This document shows positions 21,642 to 34,081 of a DNA stretch of 64,000 nucleotides, piece by piece; the first letter of the stretch is position 1; each line of letters opens with the position of its first letter. Location: assembly GCF_010093595.1 (NCBI RefSeq), contig NW_022985438.1, positions 981,241 to 1,045,240 on the forward strand, read 5' to 3'. Under the pieces are notes generated by a model that saw only the letters and a list, made by a program, of their open reading frames with translations, was not told the origin of the DNA and did no database searches. Made by a program: the position numbers and the translations under genes. Source of the DNA: Mytilinidion resinicola (taxonomy: Eukaryota; Ascomycota; Dothideomycetes; Mytilinidiales; Mytilinidiaceae).

Positions 21642-24479
21642 ACTCTGGAGAAATAGTATTTGAGTTCCATAGAAAGACCAGCAGTACGATTATAAGTTGC
21701 CCATGACTTACTGCCTTCATGCGGTTGTCGTGAGTATTATTTGCAGCATACAGGTTCTTGCAGACATGTTCTGGTGTGATGTAAACGCCTTCTCCGCATA
21801 AAAGGCACGCATGCCCATGATTGGACCGCTGTTCCATGAGGCTTTGATGGGAATTGAATTTTTTTTCCCATGCTCTTAGCGCATGTTCTTGTCGCCAGCC
21901 TGTGGCGGAAAGATGCTACCTCAATTGCACATGAAGGTCCTGAACGTTTTCTTGATTTGGCCGGGTGGTTCAAGGCGTCTTTGCTGTGTACGCACCAACA
22001 TAGCACCCCTACCATCCTCGTTTTTATTCTTAGATAGCGCAGACTTCTGTAGGTGCTTTTCTGGTCGGTCATGGTGTCTTGATGGCCGCATGCTGATAAT
22101 AAGAGACAGTCCACAAGACCTTTCATAGTTGAAGCTGAAGAGTTTTTATGAACGGATTTGAACCAGTAGCTTAGTCTTACCACCATATGCGAATTTGGTG
22201 GTCCAGGATTGCAGCAGCCATGAGGTCTTAGACACCAGATTTTTCGACCTCATCCTCAAAGAGTTTCTATCCAAGAGTGTGGACATGAGGGTCTTCTGAA
22301 GTCTGATCTAGCATGGAAGGCAGGATATCTTTGCCAGACGACGCTATTCAAGGTTTTCACCACTCTCCTAGTTTCCACATCGAGCAACTTCGAAATATCT
22401 TTTGTCCAACCATATACGTTTCTTTGATATCGAGGTCCTCTCCATGGATCCAAATGTTTCCTGATTCACCGCTCAGCTTGTCATGCTTAGTCCGCTTTAC
22501 CGGACACTACAGTTGCGAATAAGAGGCGCGCATTCACCAGTTCGACATTTGACGATACACTCGAACGTTTTACTAGCTCGGTCACTCGTGTTATGCTACC
22601 GTGAGTATTTTGACCGCAAGCTGCCCAGTCATCGTCCATTTGCCGTCCAAGGTTTTTCTCAGTCCTGCATAGTAAGGACCGTGTACACAGCGTACAGTTG
22701 TTTCGTATCCCGCACTACCTCCGCAGCCATTTGAGTCTGTCTGCGGGTATCTCACTGCATAGCCTGTATTTTGGACACATTTTTCGACGCTATCTTCAAG
22801 GATCATCAGGATCCAACTGCGCGAGGTTTTCATGTTCCGAAGTGCTGCATCGTCATGACTGAGCGACCCTGGCTGATTTTCTCATGAGGTGAACGGCTAA
22901 CACGGATGGTACCATGGAAGAAGTTGAAAGCAACGCTTTTTAGTCATCGCAATAATAGTCGATCGGGCCAACGACTGTGCCACATATTGTCTTTCCCACT
23001 CGTAATATGTTTCTCCGCCAGCAAACACATAAAACGAGCTCAGCTAGCATTGTTGGCAGTTGGAAATGCGGTCCCGACAGAGCGGCCCAAACATTGATCC
23101 CAAATCTGTCCTTGTGAATGAGAGAGGGCGCCGAAGCCATAGAATGCGACTAACAGAGGACTTTGACAACCTCAGCTCGCATCAAATCGTTTTGACGCAC
23201 TCGTTGATGGCACTGATCCGCTTGTTACTTGCACATAGCCAAACCCAAACTCTTTTGCTAACTAGCTCCATGTTGAATGTATGTGCGGCGTCTGTTATCT
23301 CAAAGCCAGAGGATGTGGCATACCGATGATGACATTGAGAAATTTCGATACACCTCCTTCTCCGAAGTCATGGCGTGACCAGTTGGGCAGAGTTGAATCA
23401 TCGACAGTTCGACAGTCTGATTTTAGTACCGGTGTGAAACTGAGCGCTGGGAAAAAGATCTCCAAGAAACATATGAAAAGATGACGCTGTAGTTTTTGCA
23501 CAATCACTAGGCACCATTTAGCGGTCATATAGCTCTTTTGAAGATCGATAACTTAGGAATTCACGCCCGGCTTACTTCCAAGCCATGTCTTTACTGAAAG
23601 CGATGATGTGTTGACCGCAAGATCCAGCTTTTCTGAACTACTCTGCCATCATAGCAACATCATGAGGAGTATCGATAGGAACGCAGAACATGTTCATACA
23701 ATCCCTCCTAGGCTTGAATCGAGCAACGACTTCCGGCAACGCACTCATCATTCACCAGTCTAGAGCCCTTGAAACTTCTAGTCATATGGCAGGTATTTGG
23801 TCGTTGACAATACCCTTGCTCATCCCGAAGCAACTTTCTCGTTCCCGACACAGCGCGACCGCCGGGTCATCATCCCCGAATCATCCGCATCTTACTCCCA
23901 AAGGCATTTAGTCGTAAGAAGAGTAGTTTTTTTACTGACAACATCATAGCGATCTTGCTTCCTGGGGTTCTGCTCATCAACGACGATTAAGATTGGTCGA
24001 ACTAGCCCTGGGGTACTACGAGTTGGCAACACAACGTTAGGCGTTCTTGCCGCCCAAGCTGCCGCATACCTATGGGCGTTCTCGCCTTTTCGAAGCCGGC
24101 GTTTTTGGGTGGGACTACTGGATCCGAAATCATCTCCCGCGGCGGGAGCTGGGACCCATATATGGTATGCTACACCATTCCCCCTCTAGACGGAGTCTCC
24201 GATTTCTGATGCGGCGCCTACATGTCAAGGGATAGCTTGCACTGCCATGCTGAAGCTGGTAATATTTGTTTTCCTCTTCCTTCTTCCATCAAGTAGTTCG
24301 CGAAGAACTTTCAAGAGTCCACCGCCATCGTACGATCAACGTATCGGTCGCAGCAGCGAACAATTGAAATGCTGGGCCATCAACCCAAGCCATGAACTTG
24401 CTTTGCGTCGTCTTTGCGAATGTGTTGCAAGCGCCGGGGACTACACACCATCGATGTCTCCGGTGGTCTATATTGATAC

Positions 24480-27470
24480 ACCCCCGAGAACCCAGAGGCA
24501 CCGCTCCATCATCAAAAGTGCCTCAATTAGTCAACTAGGCTGAACGAAGACACAGCAAAAGACCCATAGTGAGTTATCCTACGCGCATTTGGAAAAAAAT
24601 GGCTTTCCATACAACATTTTGAGGTGCCAAGATGGTACCGGGCATGGAAAAAGATGATCGCAAGTCTTCATACTCCCTAATAAGACTACGGGAGTACCCC
24701 CCACCATGGCACTCGGGATTCAATACTTTTGATTGAAGGCAGAGAAAAAGACCCATACAGCATGAGTACTGCCTCTCTGGACCAACAGCTCCCCTACAAC
24801 ATCTCGCAATGGCAGACTGGTACCCATGCCGCAGATTTGATGGAAGTCTTCATACTCCCCAGAAAGACGACAGGAGGACCGCTTCATCATCTTCTCTTGT
24901 CTAGCGTCTTTTAATCGACGAGACAGCCAATAGATCCGTGGATCTCCGGCTTCGGAAGATGGACAGCCAGCGGCCCGTTAAACGTCTGCAGAGTTGCATA
25001 ATGGGACCCCCAAGCCATAAGATTGGCCAACAGGATGTTTTGAACCACCAACACGTCCCTCTCCAGCCCATGTGGCTGTCCGCTTAGAGGTTTGACAACA
25101 CTCCACTCCTCCAGCTCAGTCATGAGGTACGAGTATCTGAGAATTTGATCCACCACCAAGCATCGCCAAGGACACTGCCTTGTTCTTGATACTGCATAAA
25201 AGAGCTGCAGCATGATAGTATGTTGTGCGACGAGCTTACCGGCTGGCGGGACAGAAGATCCCATCGTCTACTCCCGTGTAGCTGTTGGATGATGGACGTA
25301 CAGCTTCTCAAAGAAGTTGTGATCATGATATCCGGTGCCAGCATTACGAAAATGTTGAGAAGTCTTGATACACCCCGAAAGAATTGTAGCAGCGTAATAT
25401 ATTTGCTGCCCGGAGTTTGTTGACCGACGAGACATAATGAGGTGTCTTGGATAGAGACGGATCCGGTGGTCGACGGAAAGCTCACCACGGTCCGTTATCT
25501 TCAAGTATTTCGCCACCGGACATTCTGTGTCATCGTACTCATTTTGATATACCCGAAAGAGCTGCAGAAGCGGCGCTCTGGTCATCGGGACCACAGCCGG
25601 CAGTTTTTTTTTTTTTTTTTTTTTTCGACGAGCAGCACAAGGCTTCATAGAGGTACTCTGAGCTCGATGCCGATATTGGCAAAGCGAACGACCAGCTCCA
25701 CATATGGGATCTGCGGAATTCTCTTTGGTAGAACGGGACCAGACATGGTAAATAATGAGAGCTGGTTTTGATCCGGCCCAAAAGAGCCGCAGCAGCATGC
25801 TTTTCCTTTTTCCAGTCTATTGACTGACGAGACATTGAAGCGTTGTATGCACGACGATGAACACGACGGCAAGCCGCCAGTTTTCCCATGACAGGCTGCT
25901 ATAAGGTGTGTCAACACGGTACGAGACATCGTGCGTTTGGAGGTTAATTTTGACACGCCCCGGGAGAACGACAGGAGCACCGCTCTGCCATAGTGGCCCC
26001 TTTTCACGTCTTTTTATCGACGCAGGAAAGAGGTCCATCATGCTGAGCTCGGTGAGATGGTGAAACAAAAGCTACTCCGTCGTAGGTTTTCTACAAGGAT
26101 CTTGATGCCGACATCGTCAACTGGTGAATCAAGATACTTGATACGCCCCGAAACAACGGCAGAGACACCGCTCTCCCATTGGATCTCTGCACAGCCCTTT
26201 CTAGACACAGAAAAAGCCTCTATCACATCGGATTCATTGAGGTGGCGAAGGAAAAGATACTACATCGTAGGGCCCTTCCGATTGTTTTGAAGCCCGACAT
26301 ATCGAGCGGCCAAGCATGATATGGATGCACCGCGAATCTCGAAACAACCGCAGGAGCACCGCTCTGCCATTGGAAGTTAGAAGGTCTTATTTGACGACAC
26401 GGAAAAAGCCTCCATTACTCAGAAATCGAGAGGATGGTGAACAGCCAGGTTCCCATTTCAGGATGCTTGTGATTGTTTTGGTATCGGGCATCGAGGTACA
26501 GGATGCTCGTTGAGAAGTAGGCTTGACACGCCCTGCAAGAAGCCACGGGAGCACCACACTGCCATAGGCTCCATTGGTCTGGGATTTTGATCAACGGAAG
26601 GTGGACGAAAAGCTACCTCATATCGGCAGGTATTGGAAGGTTATAGCACCGCACATAGATCAAATCGTTGGCCCATGTTGACTGGCCCCTGGAGAACTGC
26701 AAGAGCACCACTCCACCACATTCTTCCCCATGCTCACTGTTGATCGATGGGAAGGAGAACACTCTCCATGACTCCATCCACAGATGGGGTTCGAACGGGG
26801 GCGGACAGCTGCCCATGTTGAGTTGAGTCACATTATTATCGCAACCGACATAAGGTGATCTGCGGCGTAGTTTGATATGTCCCGAAAGGGCCAGAGGATC
26901 ACTCCATAGAACCTTCTAGTGTTTTGCTTTGATTGACGAGACAGGAAAAGAATTCCATGCATCTGGTTAGCATACGTCGGTGAATGCACAGGCACTCATC
27001 GCTGCTCCCAAACTCCGTTTTATGACACCGGCCATGGAGTCATCGAAAGATGGAAATTGATATACTCCAAGCGAACCGCAGGAGGACTTCTCCATAGCAA
27101 AATCGCGCACTCTAGGATCTGATTCCCAACTCAAAGAAAGCTCCATTCGCGCTTTCATTGGCACATGGAGAAGCAGATGCCCATGCAGTGTCAACTATGC
27201 TGGTATTTGTGGCACCAGACGCCCATATTTCGAAATAGTGAGTGAAGTTTTGATATAACATATAACTGGAAGGAACGAGAGCAGCGCCGCTCCATGGATC
27301 CTCGAAATGGATAAGTTGATTGACGAGAAAGAGGGAGGGTCCATCGACTGTGCTCATAATGGCAGTTGAACTGAACAACCCATAGCTCTTGCGACCTTTC
27401 TTTCCGGATCCAGAACACCGTCGAATAGCTCGGCTTTTATGATACAGACGCCATAGTAAGTGTGACATGG
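24480..27470. repeat. Degenerate satellite-like array, unit about 190 bp
   Basis: A consensus close to TTGATACGCCCCGAAAGAAC then GCAGGAGCACCGCTCTGCCAT recurs in one orientation. Anchors lie near 24495, 24690, 24872, 25391, 25563, 25781, 25972, 26161, 26351, 26546, 26701, 26892, 27079 and 27279. Successive spacings are mostly 182-200 bp. Each unit also carries a CGACGAGACAGGAAAAG-like box about 40-60 bp after the anchor. Units are strongly diverged and indel-ridden. Weaker relatives near 23346 and 21061-21495 suggest the array once covered about 6.4 kb. In one minus-strand frame several units retain a G-R-[IV]-K peptide motif, so a coding origin is possible. Confidence 0.75.
25604..25625. repeat. 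T22 homopolymer inside a repeat unit
   Basis: A run of 22 T sits immediately before CGACGAG, where neighbouring units have a short T run (TCTTTTTATCGACG near 26006). It looks like slippage expansion of a repeat-internal T tract rather than a retroposon tail. Confidence 0.8.
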
Positions 27471-28033
27471 AGAGAATTGATCCCCGGCAACGCCATCATA
27501 GATGGCATTCGTGCCAGTTGTTGAAAGAGTCGGGAAGAAGCCGGCCATAGCCCACTCTGGCATCTCGATCTTCATCCCACTGCTGCATCGAACGCCTTCC
27601 AAACAAAACGACAACAGCCCATGGCAGCAGGGCCAGATGCAGTTTGTAGCCAGCGACCGAGTCCACCAAGCCATTTCTCCGTGCAAGCTGCGATTTGGAC
27701 GCACACCACACAACATCATCTGTTGCAACGTCTGTTTTGGAACTCGTCGCTGAGTCCGGACCGCACACCACCCCCACCCCACCTCCCCAGCCATGAACGC
27801 CTTCCCCACATACAGGTCGACTCCAAGCCGCGGAGACCAGGTCCATTCAGCCGTAGTTTGTGCTCTTTCAACTGCTCTCCCCGACGAACCCATAAGGTGC
27901 TTCGTAAACCCGACGTTGATCGCACCAACCAACCCCCAACCATGACTTCTCCTTAGACAAATTTCGAAACCACCACCACACCCACCACACCCATGGCCCG
28001 CTCCGTTTGCATAGTCTTTTCGCACCCTCTCCC

Positions 28034-28098
28034 CTCTCCCTCTGCCTCTGCCTCTGCCTCTGCCTCTGCCTCTACCTCTGCCTCTGCCTCTGCCTCCC
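28034..28098. repeat. CTCTGC hexanucleotide microsatellite
   Basis: About ten copies of CTCTGC with single-base variants. It produces Ser-Ala and Leu-Cys repeat frames that I do not regard as coding. Confidence 0.9.
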
Positions 28099-29244
28099 CC
28101 TCTCTGCCCTCCTCCAAACAGCGTCCCACCCCCTCCCTATATACCTCCCCCCAACCCCGCCTCCTCTCACATGCCTCCGACGCTCAGCCAACGCATTCCC
28201 CGCGTCTCCGATCACAAGCACCCGATACCGACACCGGCACGGGCTATTAGTGGACGCGCCCTCGGGAAGAGTCGTAACACACAGAGGCATGAGCGTGCTC
28301 GGAGGGGAGGTGGGCTAATAGGGGGCGGGTGGTGCGGAAAGTACAGGAGCGAAGAAGGGGAGGGTGTGAGTGGTCTCAAAGGGGGAAGTGTGACGATGTG
28401 CCGTGTGACGAGGGCACTACGCGGAGCTGGAAGATGCCGATGGGAGGCGGCGTGTCCGGGGGGGAATGAGGAGATGGTTGGTTGTGAGCGTCTGGAACGC
28501 GGAAAGCGATGGCGAGGCGGTGAGGGAAGGGTAGGAAACAAAGGGGGCGATATCGGAGGGAGAGACAGCGAGTCGCGGAGAAGGTGGAATAGGGGGCGAA
28601 CGGGGGGACGCTGGGGAGGCCGGAGCGGAAAAACAAGCGGGGTCGAGGGCACGCAGAATCGGAGAAAGGAGGAAGGAGAAGTGTGATAGAAGAGTGACGC
28701 ACGAGTCTATGAAGAGTGGTATGTGAGAGATAGAGCCAGATACTGTGCAGTAGACCTGCGGCCACGTGGGGATATGATATTGATTGCACTTCTTACAAGC
28801 CATTTCGGCTAGTAGGTAGGTCTGCCTGAGCAAAGATAGATACAGGAAGAGCGACATCAAGCCAGCCCGTTCGCCGACGCGCTGAGCCTACAGGAACGCA
28901 TTGCAACGCCATAATACATGCATAGATATGTGTTGCCTAGATAAACATGATATCGTAGAAGCTGAGATGATGGGGAACGTTGCAAACGCGAAGTGACCTT
29001 CCATCAGCGCAGAAGACAGCATCAGTGAAGAAGCTGCAGCCTTTGTACGCCGTTCGTAAAATGCCCTCGCTCATAGTGAAGAGATCAATGATGCGTGGTA
29101 AAAGACTTGTCAGCCGTATACTTAGGTCGTGACAGCTGATCCTTGCATGTTTACATGCCGATTATTGCTTTCCGATTCTGCTGCCGTCCGTGGACGTACC
29201 TCGTGGGATTTTGATGATCTGAAAAATTACGATTATTACGCGGT

Positions 29245-31498
29245 TCACGTGGCATCCACCATTTCCGTCCCGGAGTCGGCCTCCTGTTTGGGCTCCTCGA
29301 CTAGACTTGGCGTCGAGGTCGAGCTTCCTCGCCGTAGCCTGGCTAGTTCGCGTCTCAGCGCCTCGACTTCCTCGTCTTTCTTGCTGATTATCTCTTCCTT
29401 CTCTTGCTGGGCTTTCTGAAGCTTTCTGATGTACTCAATCGCGGTCTCGACAGTCGCGGCCTTGGAGCTGTTGCTCTGAACAGCGGGCGCCGCTTTCACA
29501 ACACCAACGCTACCACCACTGCCGTTACTTTCTGAGCTCTTGGAATCGCCTGCATCTTTCGCTTTGATATGAGGAGACGGAAGGAGAGTCTGCATTTCTA
29601 GGAGTGCTGTGTTGATGCGGTTTCGACGACCTTGCTCGGCGATTTTGTGAGAGGTGCGTTTCGATGTCAGATTCGTCGACAACGAGGATGGATAATTGAC
29701 ACCAGGAACAGTTGTTCCGTCGAGGATGTTTTGATAGTTTGATTTCGAAGCGAGGAGAAGTGCGTGCGTCTCATCCGAGGTCGCTGCAAATCGTCAGTTG
29801 GTCTGGAGAAATAGTAGAATAAAGTGGCTTCTAGGCAAAAGGAATCAAAACTTACCACCGTCAGGTAAAAGAGGCTTGATGCTCGGCGATATCTTCGGTC
29901 TCAAAGCTGGACTCACAAGTGCCGAGCTTGTGCTATTCCGCTTCTTGCTATTTCGGGGTCCTTTTGCTTCGATCCTCCTCGCGCCGTTGACCGCGAACAC
30001 TGGACTTGTGGGAGACGATATGGCACTCATCAGCGGACTCGGAGCCATAGATAGAGACATGCTTCCAGGAGTGCTCAATGGGTTCAGCTTCGGCGTTTTC
30101 CGGGCCGGTAGACGTGGCGTGCTCTGGTCCTCATCCTGAGCCTGAGTTTCTATTCGGCTTAGAGATGGTCTTGAGGATGATGTCGCCGACTCGGGCAGCC
30201 TAAGCTCCTCGAGCAGCGGCGACATCTCCTGATGATGCGAGAGATTTGGCGAGAAACCGGGCGATTGCTGAAGTCGCATCAGAGAGGCGGGAGTGGCAGG
30301 ATGAAGTCCTTGTGCTGCGCTGTGCATAGGAGAAAAGGTGTCACCACCCTTGGCGGATATGGCGGGGGAATGTGTGACTGAACCAGGTCTCGGGGGAGGG
30401 CGCATGTCTGACAGCGGCTCCGGGGAAATCGACTCTGCCTCGGAAGCATCCCGACTTCGAGGTAGTGGGAGCGTGTTAAAGCTTGACTGCGTTTGCTTCG
30501 TTCTCTGAACTTCTTCTAACAGGTCACTGACCTCCTTGGGTGGTATGACAGATGAGAGTGTGGCTTTTCGCCTGGTGGAGGGTTTGACAATAGGTGACTG
30601 TCGCACACGCGCCGATGCAGCGGCTGACCTGTTCCCAGCTTTCTTATTGCTCCTGAGCCGTCTGCCGGCATCCGGCTGTGACGTCGCTGCTTCTCCCAGC
30701 ATATCAACATCGAGATCCACGGGAGAAGTCCCGGCCGAACTCCCCGACGTCCCGTATTGACTATGTTGATATGCATGCCTCTCTTGTTGGCTCTGGGCTC
30801 TCAAGGCAGGAGAAGTGAGCGGACTGAAGTATGAGCCAGGCACTGTCGTGTACTCGGGCATCTGATAGCGGAGATCGTGTGGGGTGACGGCGGGGGACAC
30901 TAGAGGAGTGAAAGCAGCCTTCAAAAAGATTAGCAAAGTCGCGAAATTTGGCATCATCATGTATTACCTCCTCCTTGCGCAGCTGATACCGCTGCTCAAT
31001 AAACGCGCGCGTTTGGGGGTCCATCTGCTGGAGATATCGCGCCGCGTCGCCATGCATTTCGACGCTGTTTGGGGTCGGCGGGACGCCCGTGTGCGAATGG
31101 AAGGCGGGTTCTTGAGCAGCGGAGAAGGACACCTGGGCCTGCGTGGACTGGGAAAAAGACGACATGTTGAAGTCGTAGAAGTCGTTCGCCTGGGACATGT
31201 CGCTGCCGATACGGGCGGATTGCGCCTGGTCGAGGCCGCTGGGGGGCGCATGGCGATTGCTATGAGATGCAGGCGAGGCGAACTGCTGAAGATGCTGGGC
31301 CTTCAGCGAGTCGGCCAGTTCGTTGGAGGACTGGTGGTTGGTGTCGTCCTGGCTGTGGTCCGGCTCGAAAACGGTATCTCCAAAGTTGATGTTGTCGATA
31401 TCCAGCTCGCCAAAGTCGATCAGGTCGTTGAAGGGCGCCGACATGGGGTCGTACTGGTCGGCGGACGTCCACGGCGGGGCGTCTGTCTCGTTCTCCAT
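29245..31498 (-). CDS. bHLH transcription factor, NUC-1/PalcA (Pho4) type
   Basis: Nuclear regulator of the Pho4 class, which activates phosphate-acquisition genes at CACGTG/CACGTT sites. Exons 30968-31498, 29856-30918 and 29245-29783 give 710 residues. The N-terminus (MENETDAPPW...) is acidic and contains FGELDIDNINFGD, a probable activation region. A long Ser/Pro-rich disordered middle follows. The bHLH begins near residue 557 with SLSTNLTSKRTSHKIAEQGR and RRNRINTALLEMQTLLP; the loop is long and Ser/Gly-rich before helix 2 (AATVETAIEYIRKLQ) and a short leucine-zipper-like coil. The basic region keeps the H-E-R type contacts (H, E, R of HKIAEQGRR). Intron 1 has donor GTAATA and a GCTAAT branch. 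The last codons overlap a CACGTG. NUC-1 is the closest family I recall. Confidence 0.88.
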
Positions 31499-32871
31499 GA
31501 TTTGGTGTCTGGATGGGTCGTGATGGAGGAGGAGGTTCGCAGGGCAGTCCCCGGCGACCAGACGGCTTGCTTTTCTTCTGCGATGGTGGGGCCGTCGGAA
31601 GCTAGCAGTGGTGCCCTCTCGGTCCATTCATTTACGAAGTGGGCAGTTCGCGGTGCGCTGGGATTGTCACCACACCATGGCCGCTGTGGTTGAATAGCGA
31701 TGTTGGTCGCGGCGCGAGGCTGTGGCGGGGCAGACGTCTATCAGGAGCACAGGAGCACGGGAGCGCATTTGATTCAGATACGGAGGGTCTTGCAGCTGCA
31801 GTACGGGCAGCCATACACAGCCTTCGCAGGGAGCAGGCTGCGAGGGCGGCGGAGACCCCACGGCGTTAGATAACACTCCCACTTTCTCCGTGTGGTGTTC
31901 GGGCAGAGTCGGCGGCCAATCACTGCGACTCGGCACGGCATCGCGTCCTGGTCGCCCTCGCACCGCCCGAGACTTCTCGAAGCCTTCATGATCACCTGCC
32001 TCGTCCCGAGCTGACACGCTGGAACGGCGCGATGCCGCTGTGAGCGGTGGCCATCGGTTATAGCAGCCGGTACTTCTGCAGTCGAATCTCCTTTCCCCGC
32101 CGAGCTTCCATCGCGCCAGGGCCTCCAATCAGGGGCAGCACTCGGCCCGCTCGAACACGGTGCGACGGATTCGACATAACGGTCGGCAAGGGCCCGCTGT
32201 GTCGGGATGCTGTCGCTATCCTGCCTGTCAACCCGCCTGCATCTGTGATCTGTGCCTGTTGCTCGTCTCTTGACGAGGACCGCGATGGCCTCTGGTAAAC
32301 AGTATCCCCCTCTTCAGGCTCCATGCTTCGGAGGCAGGTGGGCGCACTGCCAGAGAAAGGCCCTTTGCGCCGCACGCTCCAGCCCTAATTTCGTTTCGCT
32401 GCACGGCCGGACGCAGACTCTCGACGAGCCCTCCGCCCAGGTCGCTAGGCAGCCCCAACTCGGTGTTCGCCATGTCAGTGCCAGACGGCGGCCAGAGGTG
32501 GCCATGCCATGAATCTGAACGCAGCGCACATGTCACCTCACCAAGATGCTGTGTGTAGGAGATGCTCGTGAGGAATAACACGAGGAAATGCATTGCTGTC
32601 AAGATATCCGACCGTTGACCCAAATCGTCCATCCGCCAAGAATTGCACTGAATGCCGTCGAACACAAAACAGAAGCCTCCCATTGAGCCGGAAGGCAGGC
32701 AACATGACCACTTTTTGCCCTATCTTACAGTGCCCGGAAAGTACAATGTCCCTAGTGAAAGCCCAGGAAACTGCTCTGGGTATTATCGACCATCAAAGGT
32801 AAGAAACTCGCATCAGTAAATCGAAATCGCGTAAACGCCGTTGCAGTTGACCATCGCCGCCGCTGTCCGTC
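31499..32871. other. Intergenic region between bHLH and G-gamma genes
   Basis: About 1.4 kb holding the promoter and leader of the bHLH gene and the 3' end of the G-gamma gene. Several overlapping frames without family resemblance. Nothing else supported. Confidence 0.6.
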
Positions 32872-33257
32872 TCACATGACAACGCAGCAGCCGTTGGATT
32901 GTTGCGGGGCGTACGGGTCTTCGCGCTTGTCGATCTGGCAAGAGGTCAGCCATGTGTTGCGCGCGATATGGAAGAATACGTACTGTGCCCCATCGCGATG
33001 GCACCATCCAGTCCTTGGGCTCTTTGTCCGTGAACGCAATGAGGCTGTAGATATCCGTTAGCGATGATCTTCGTAGTTATGGCACTCGGACAGGTCGCCT
33101 ACTCCATGGATGCTTCCGACACAGGTATCCGGCGGCGGTCCAGATCCTCCTTGAGCCTCGCGTTCAGCTCTGTTAAGCGGCGCAGCTTGAGCTCGGCCAT
33201 GCTCTGCTTCTTGCTCTTGCCATCTCCACCAGCGCGGATTTCGTAGGGTGCAGACAT
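32872..33257 (-). CDS. G-protein gamma subunit
   Basis: Partner of G-beta in the heterotrimeric G protein at the plasma membrane, used in pheromone and nutrient signalling. Three small exons, 33103-33257, 32984-33044 and 32872-32934, give 92 residues, the usual fungal size. Visible are SKKQSMAELKLRRLTELNAR (coiled-coil N-terminus), KEPKDWMVPSRWG and the C-terminus GCCVVM. That ending is a CaaX box (CVVM) for prenylation preceded by a cysteine that is palmitoylated in fungal G-gamma. Both introns have standard GT-AG ends and restore frame. The gene diverges from eIF3a across about 820 bp. Confidence 0.95.
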
Positions 33258-34081
33258 GGCGAGGCGCGATATGGCAGCGGACTACGGGCGGGTCTGTGAT
33301 CAGGACGCAAGGCGTGCGACGGCCGCGATGAGTCGATTGTGGGAGAGCGTGAAGGTTCGGACGTGAGGAGGGCAGGCGGTGATGGTGCGACGTGAGGCCG
33401 CTGCAGCGAAGAGAGGGGGAGGCAGCCCGAAGGAGCGAGGCTGGCCGGCTGGTCGGGGAGGAGCGCGCCCGTAAAGAGAGCGACGGCTTTGGCAGCGCCT
33501 GAGGCAATTGGAGAGCCTCCGTCCGGTGATGGAAGTGGAGCGTGTGGTGGAGGACGGGTGGAGTGGAATCGCTGTCGAGGTGCTGGGGAGAACACGACCA
33601 GGAGCAGCCCGACGAGGAGGTTGTCCGCCGATGCCCTAGGCCGAAAGCAGACCGCAACGGCACAATTTGGGCGAGCCTCTGATTCGCGGCGCCGGGCTGG
33701 CGGTGAGCAGCGGCCAGAGGATGGACGCGCGATGCTGCAGCTGCGTCACAGGCCGGCAGGCCGGGCGTGTTGCTGTCTCTGATCTGCCCTCCAGTATGGC
33801 GAGTGCGCGGTGCCTCTCTGCACGCTGCAGCAGGGAAAGTTCGCGGGAAAGTGGATGGTGGAAGACGAAGAGTCACGTGCTCCCGAAATAACTCCGCCCA
33901 CGGCCGCACTCTACGCACTTCTTGGCGTTTTGAATTCGACCTCTGCCAAACCTCAACACCACGGCCTCATCATCGCCGCCACGCCCGCACGCCCGCACGC
34001 CGCTCCACACCCGCCACCACCCCGCTGCTTCCGCCTTCTGCACCCTGAGCAGACGGGCGCTTGCGCTCTCCTCCCGCAGTC
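33258..34081. other. Divergent promoter region of G-gamma and eIF3a genes
   Basis: No gene found. GC-rich frames on both strands overlap without family similarity. A pyrimidine-rich leader precedes the eIF3a start. Confidence 0.6.

Larger units (their letters stand above)
19825..29244. other. 9.4-kb stretch without a recognisable gene
   Basis: No frame on either strand shows a known domain or a convincing multi-exon gene. The stretch holds a G-run near 20322-20336, E-box clusters, CTT and CTCTGC microsatellites, a two-copy 220-bp duplication and a decayed array of about 190-bp units (listed separately). Frames of 60-220 codons overlap on both strands as chance or low-complexity products. Confidence 0.6.

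Noticed and set aside
26793..26815. GGTTCGAAC motif resembling a tRNA B box
   Set aside because: No A box, acceptor stem or cloverleaf could be formed around it.
24480..27470. CRISPR-like reading of the regular repeats
   Set aside because: Units are 190 bp, imperfect and have no short identical repeats separated by unique spacers; the genome is eukaryotic.
27354..28025. Minus-strand frame of 223 codons
   Set aside because: Starts amid repeat flank, Trp/Cys/Gly-rich, no recognisable domain; likely chance opening next to the decayed array.
28171..28860. Several overlapping long frames on both strands
   Set aside because: Purine/pyrimidine-biased, Gly-Arg or Pro-Ser rich, overlapping in four frames, with no family resemblance.
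30761..31693. Long plus- and minus-strand frames antisense to or extending the bHLH gene
   Set aside because: They mirror the coding bias of the bHLH exons; the extension upstream of MENETDAPPW lacks an ATG with family support.
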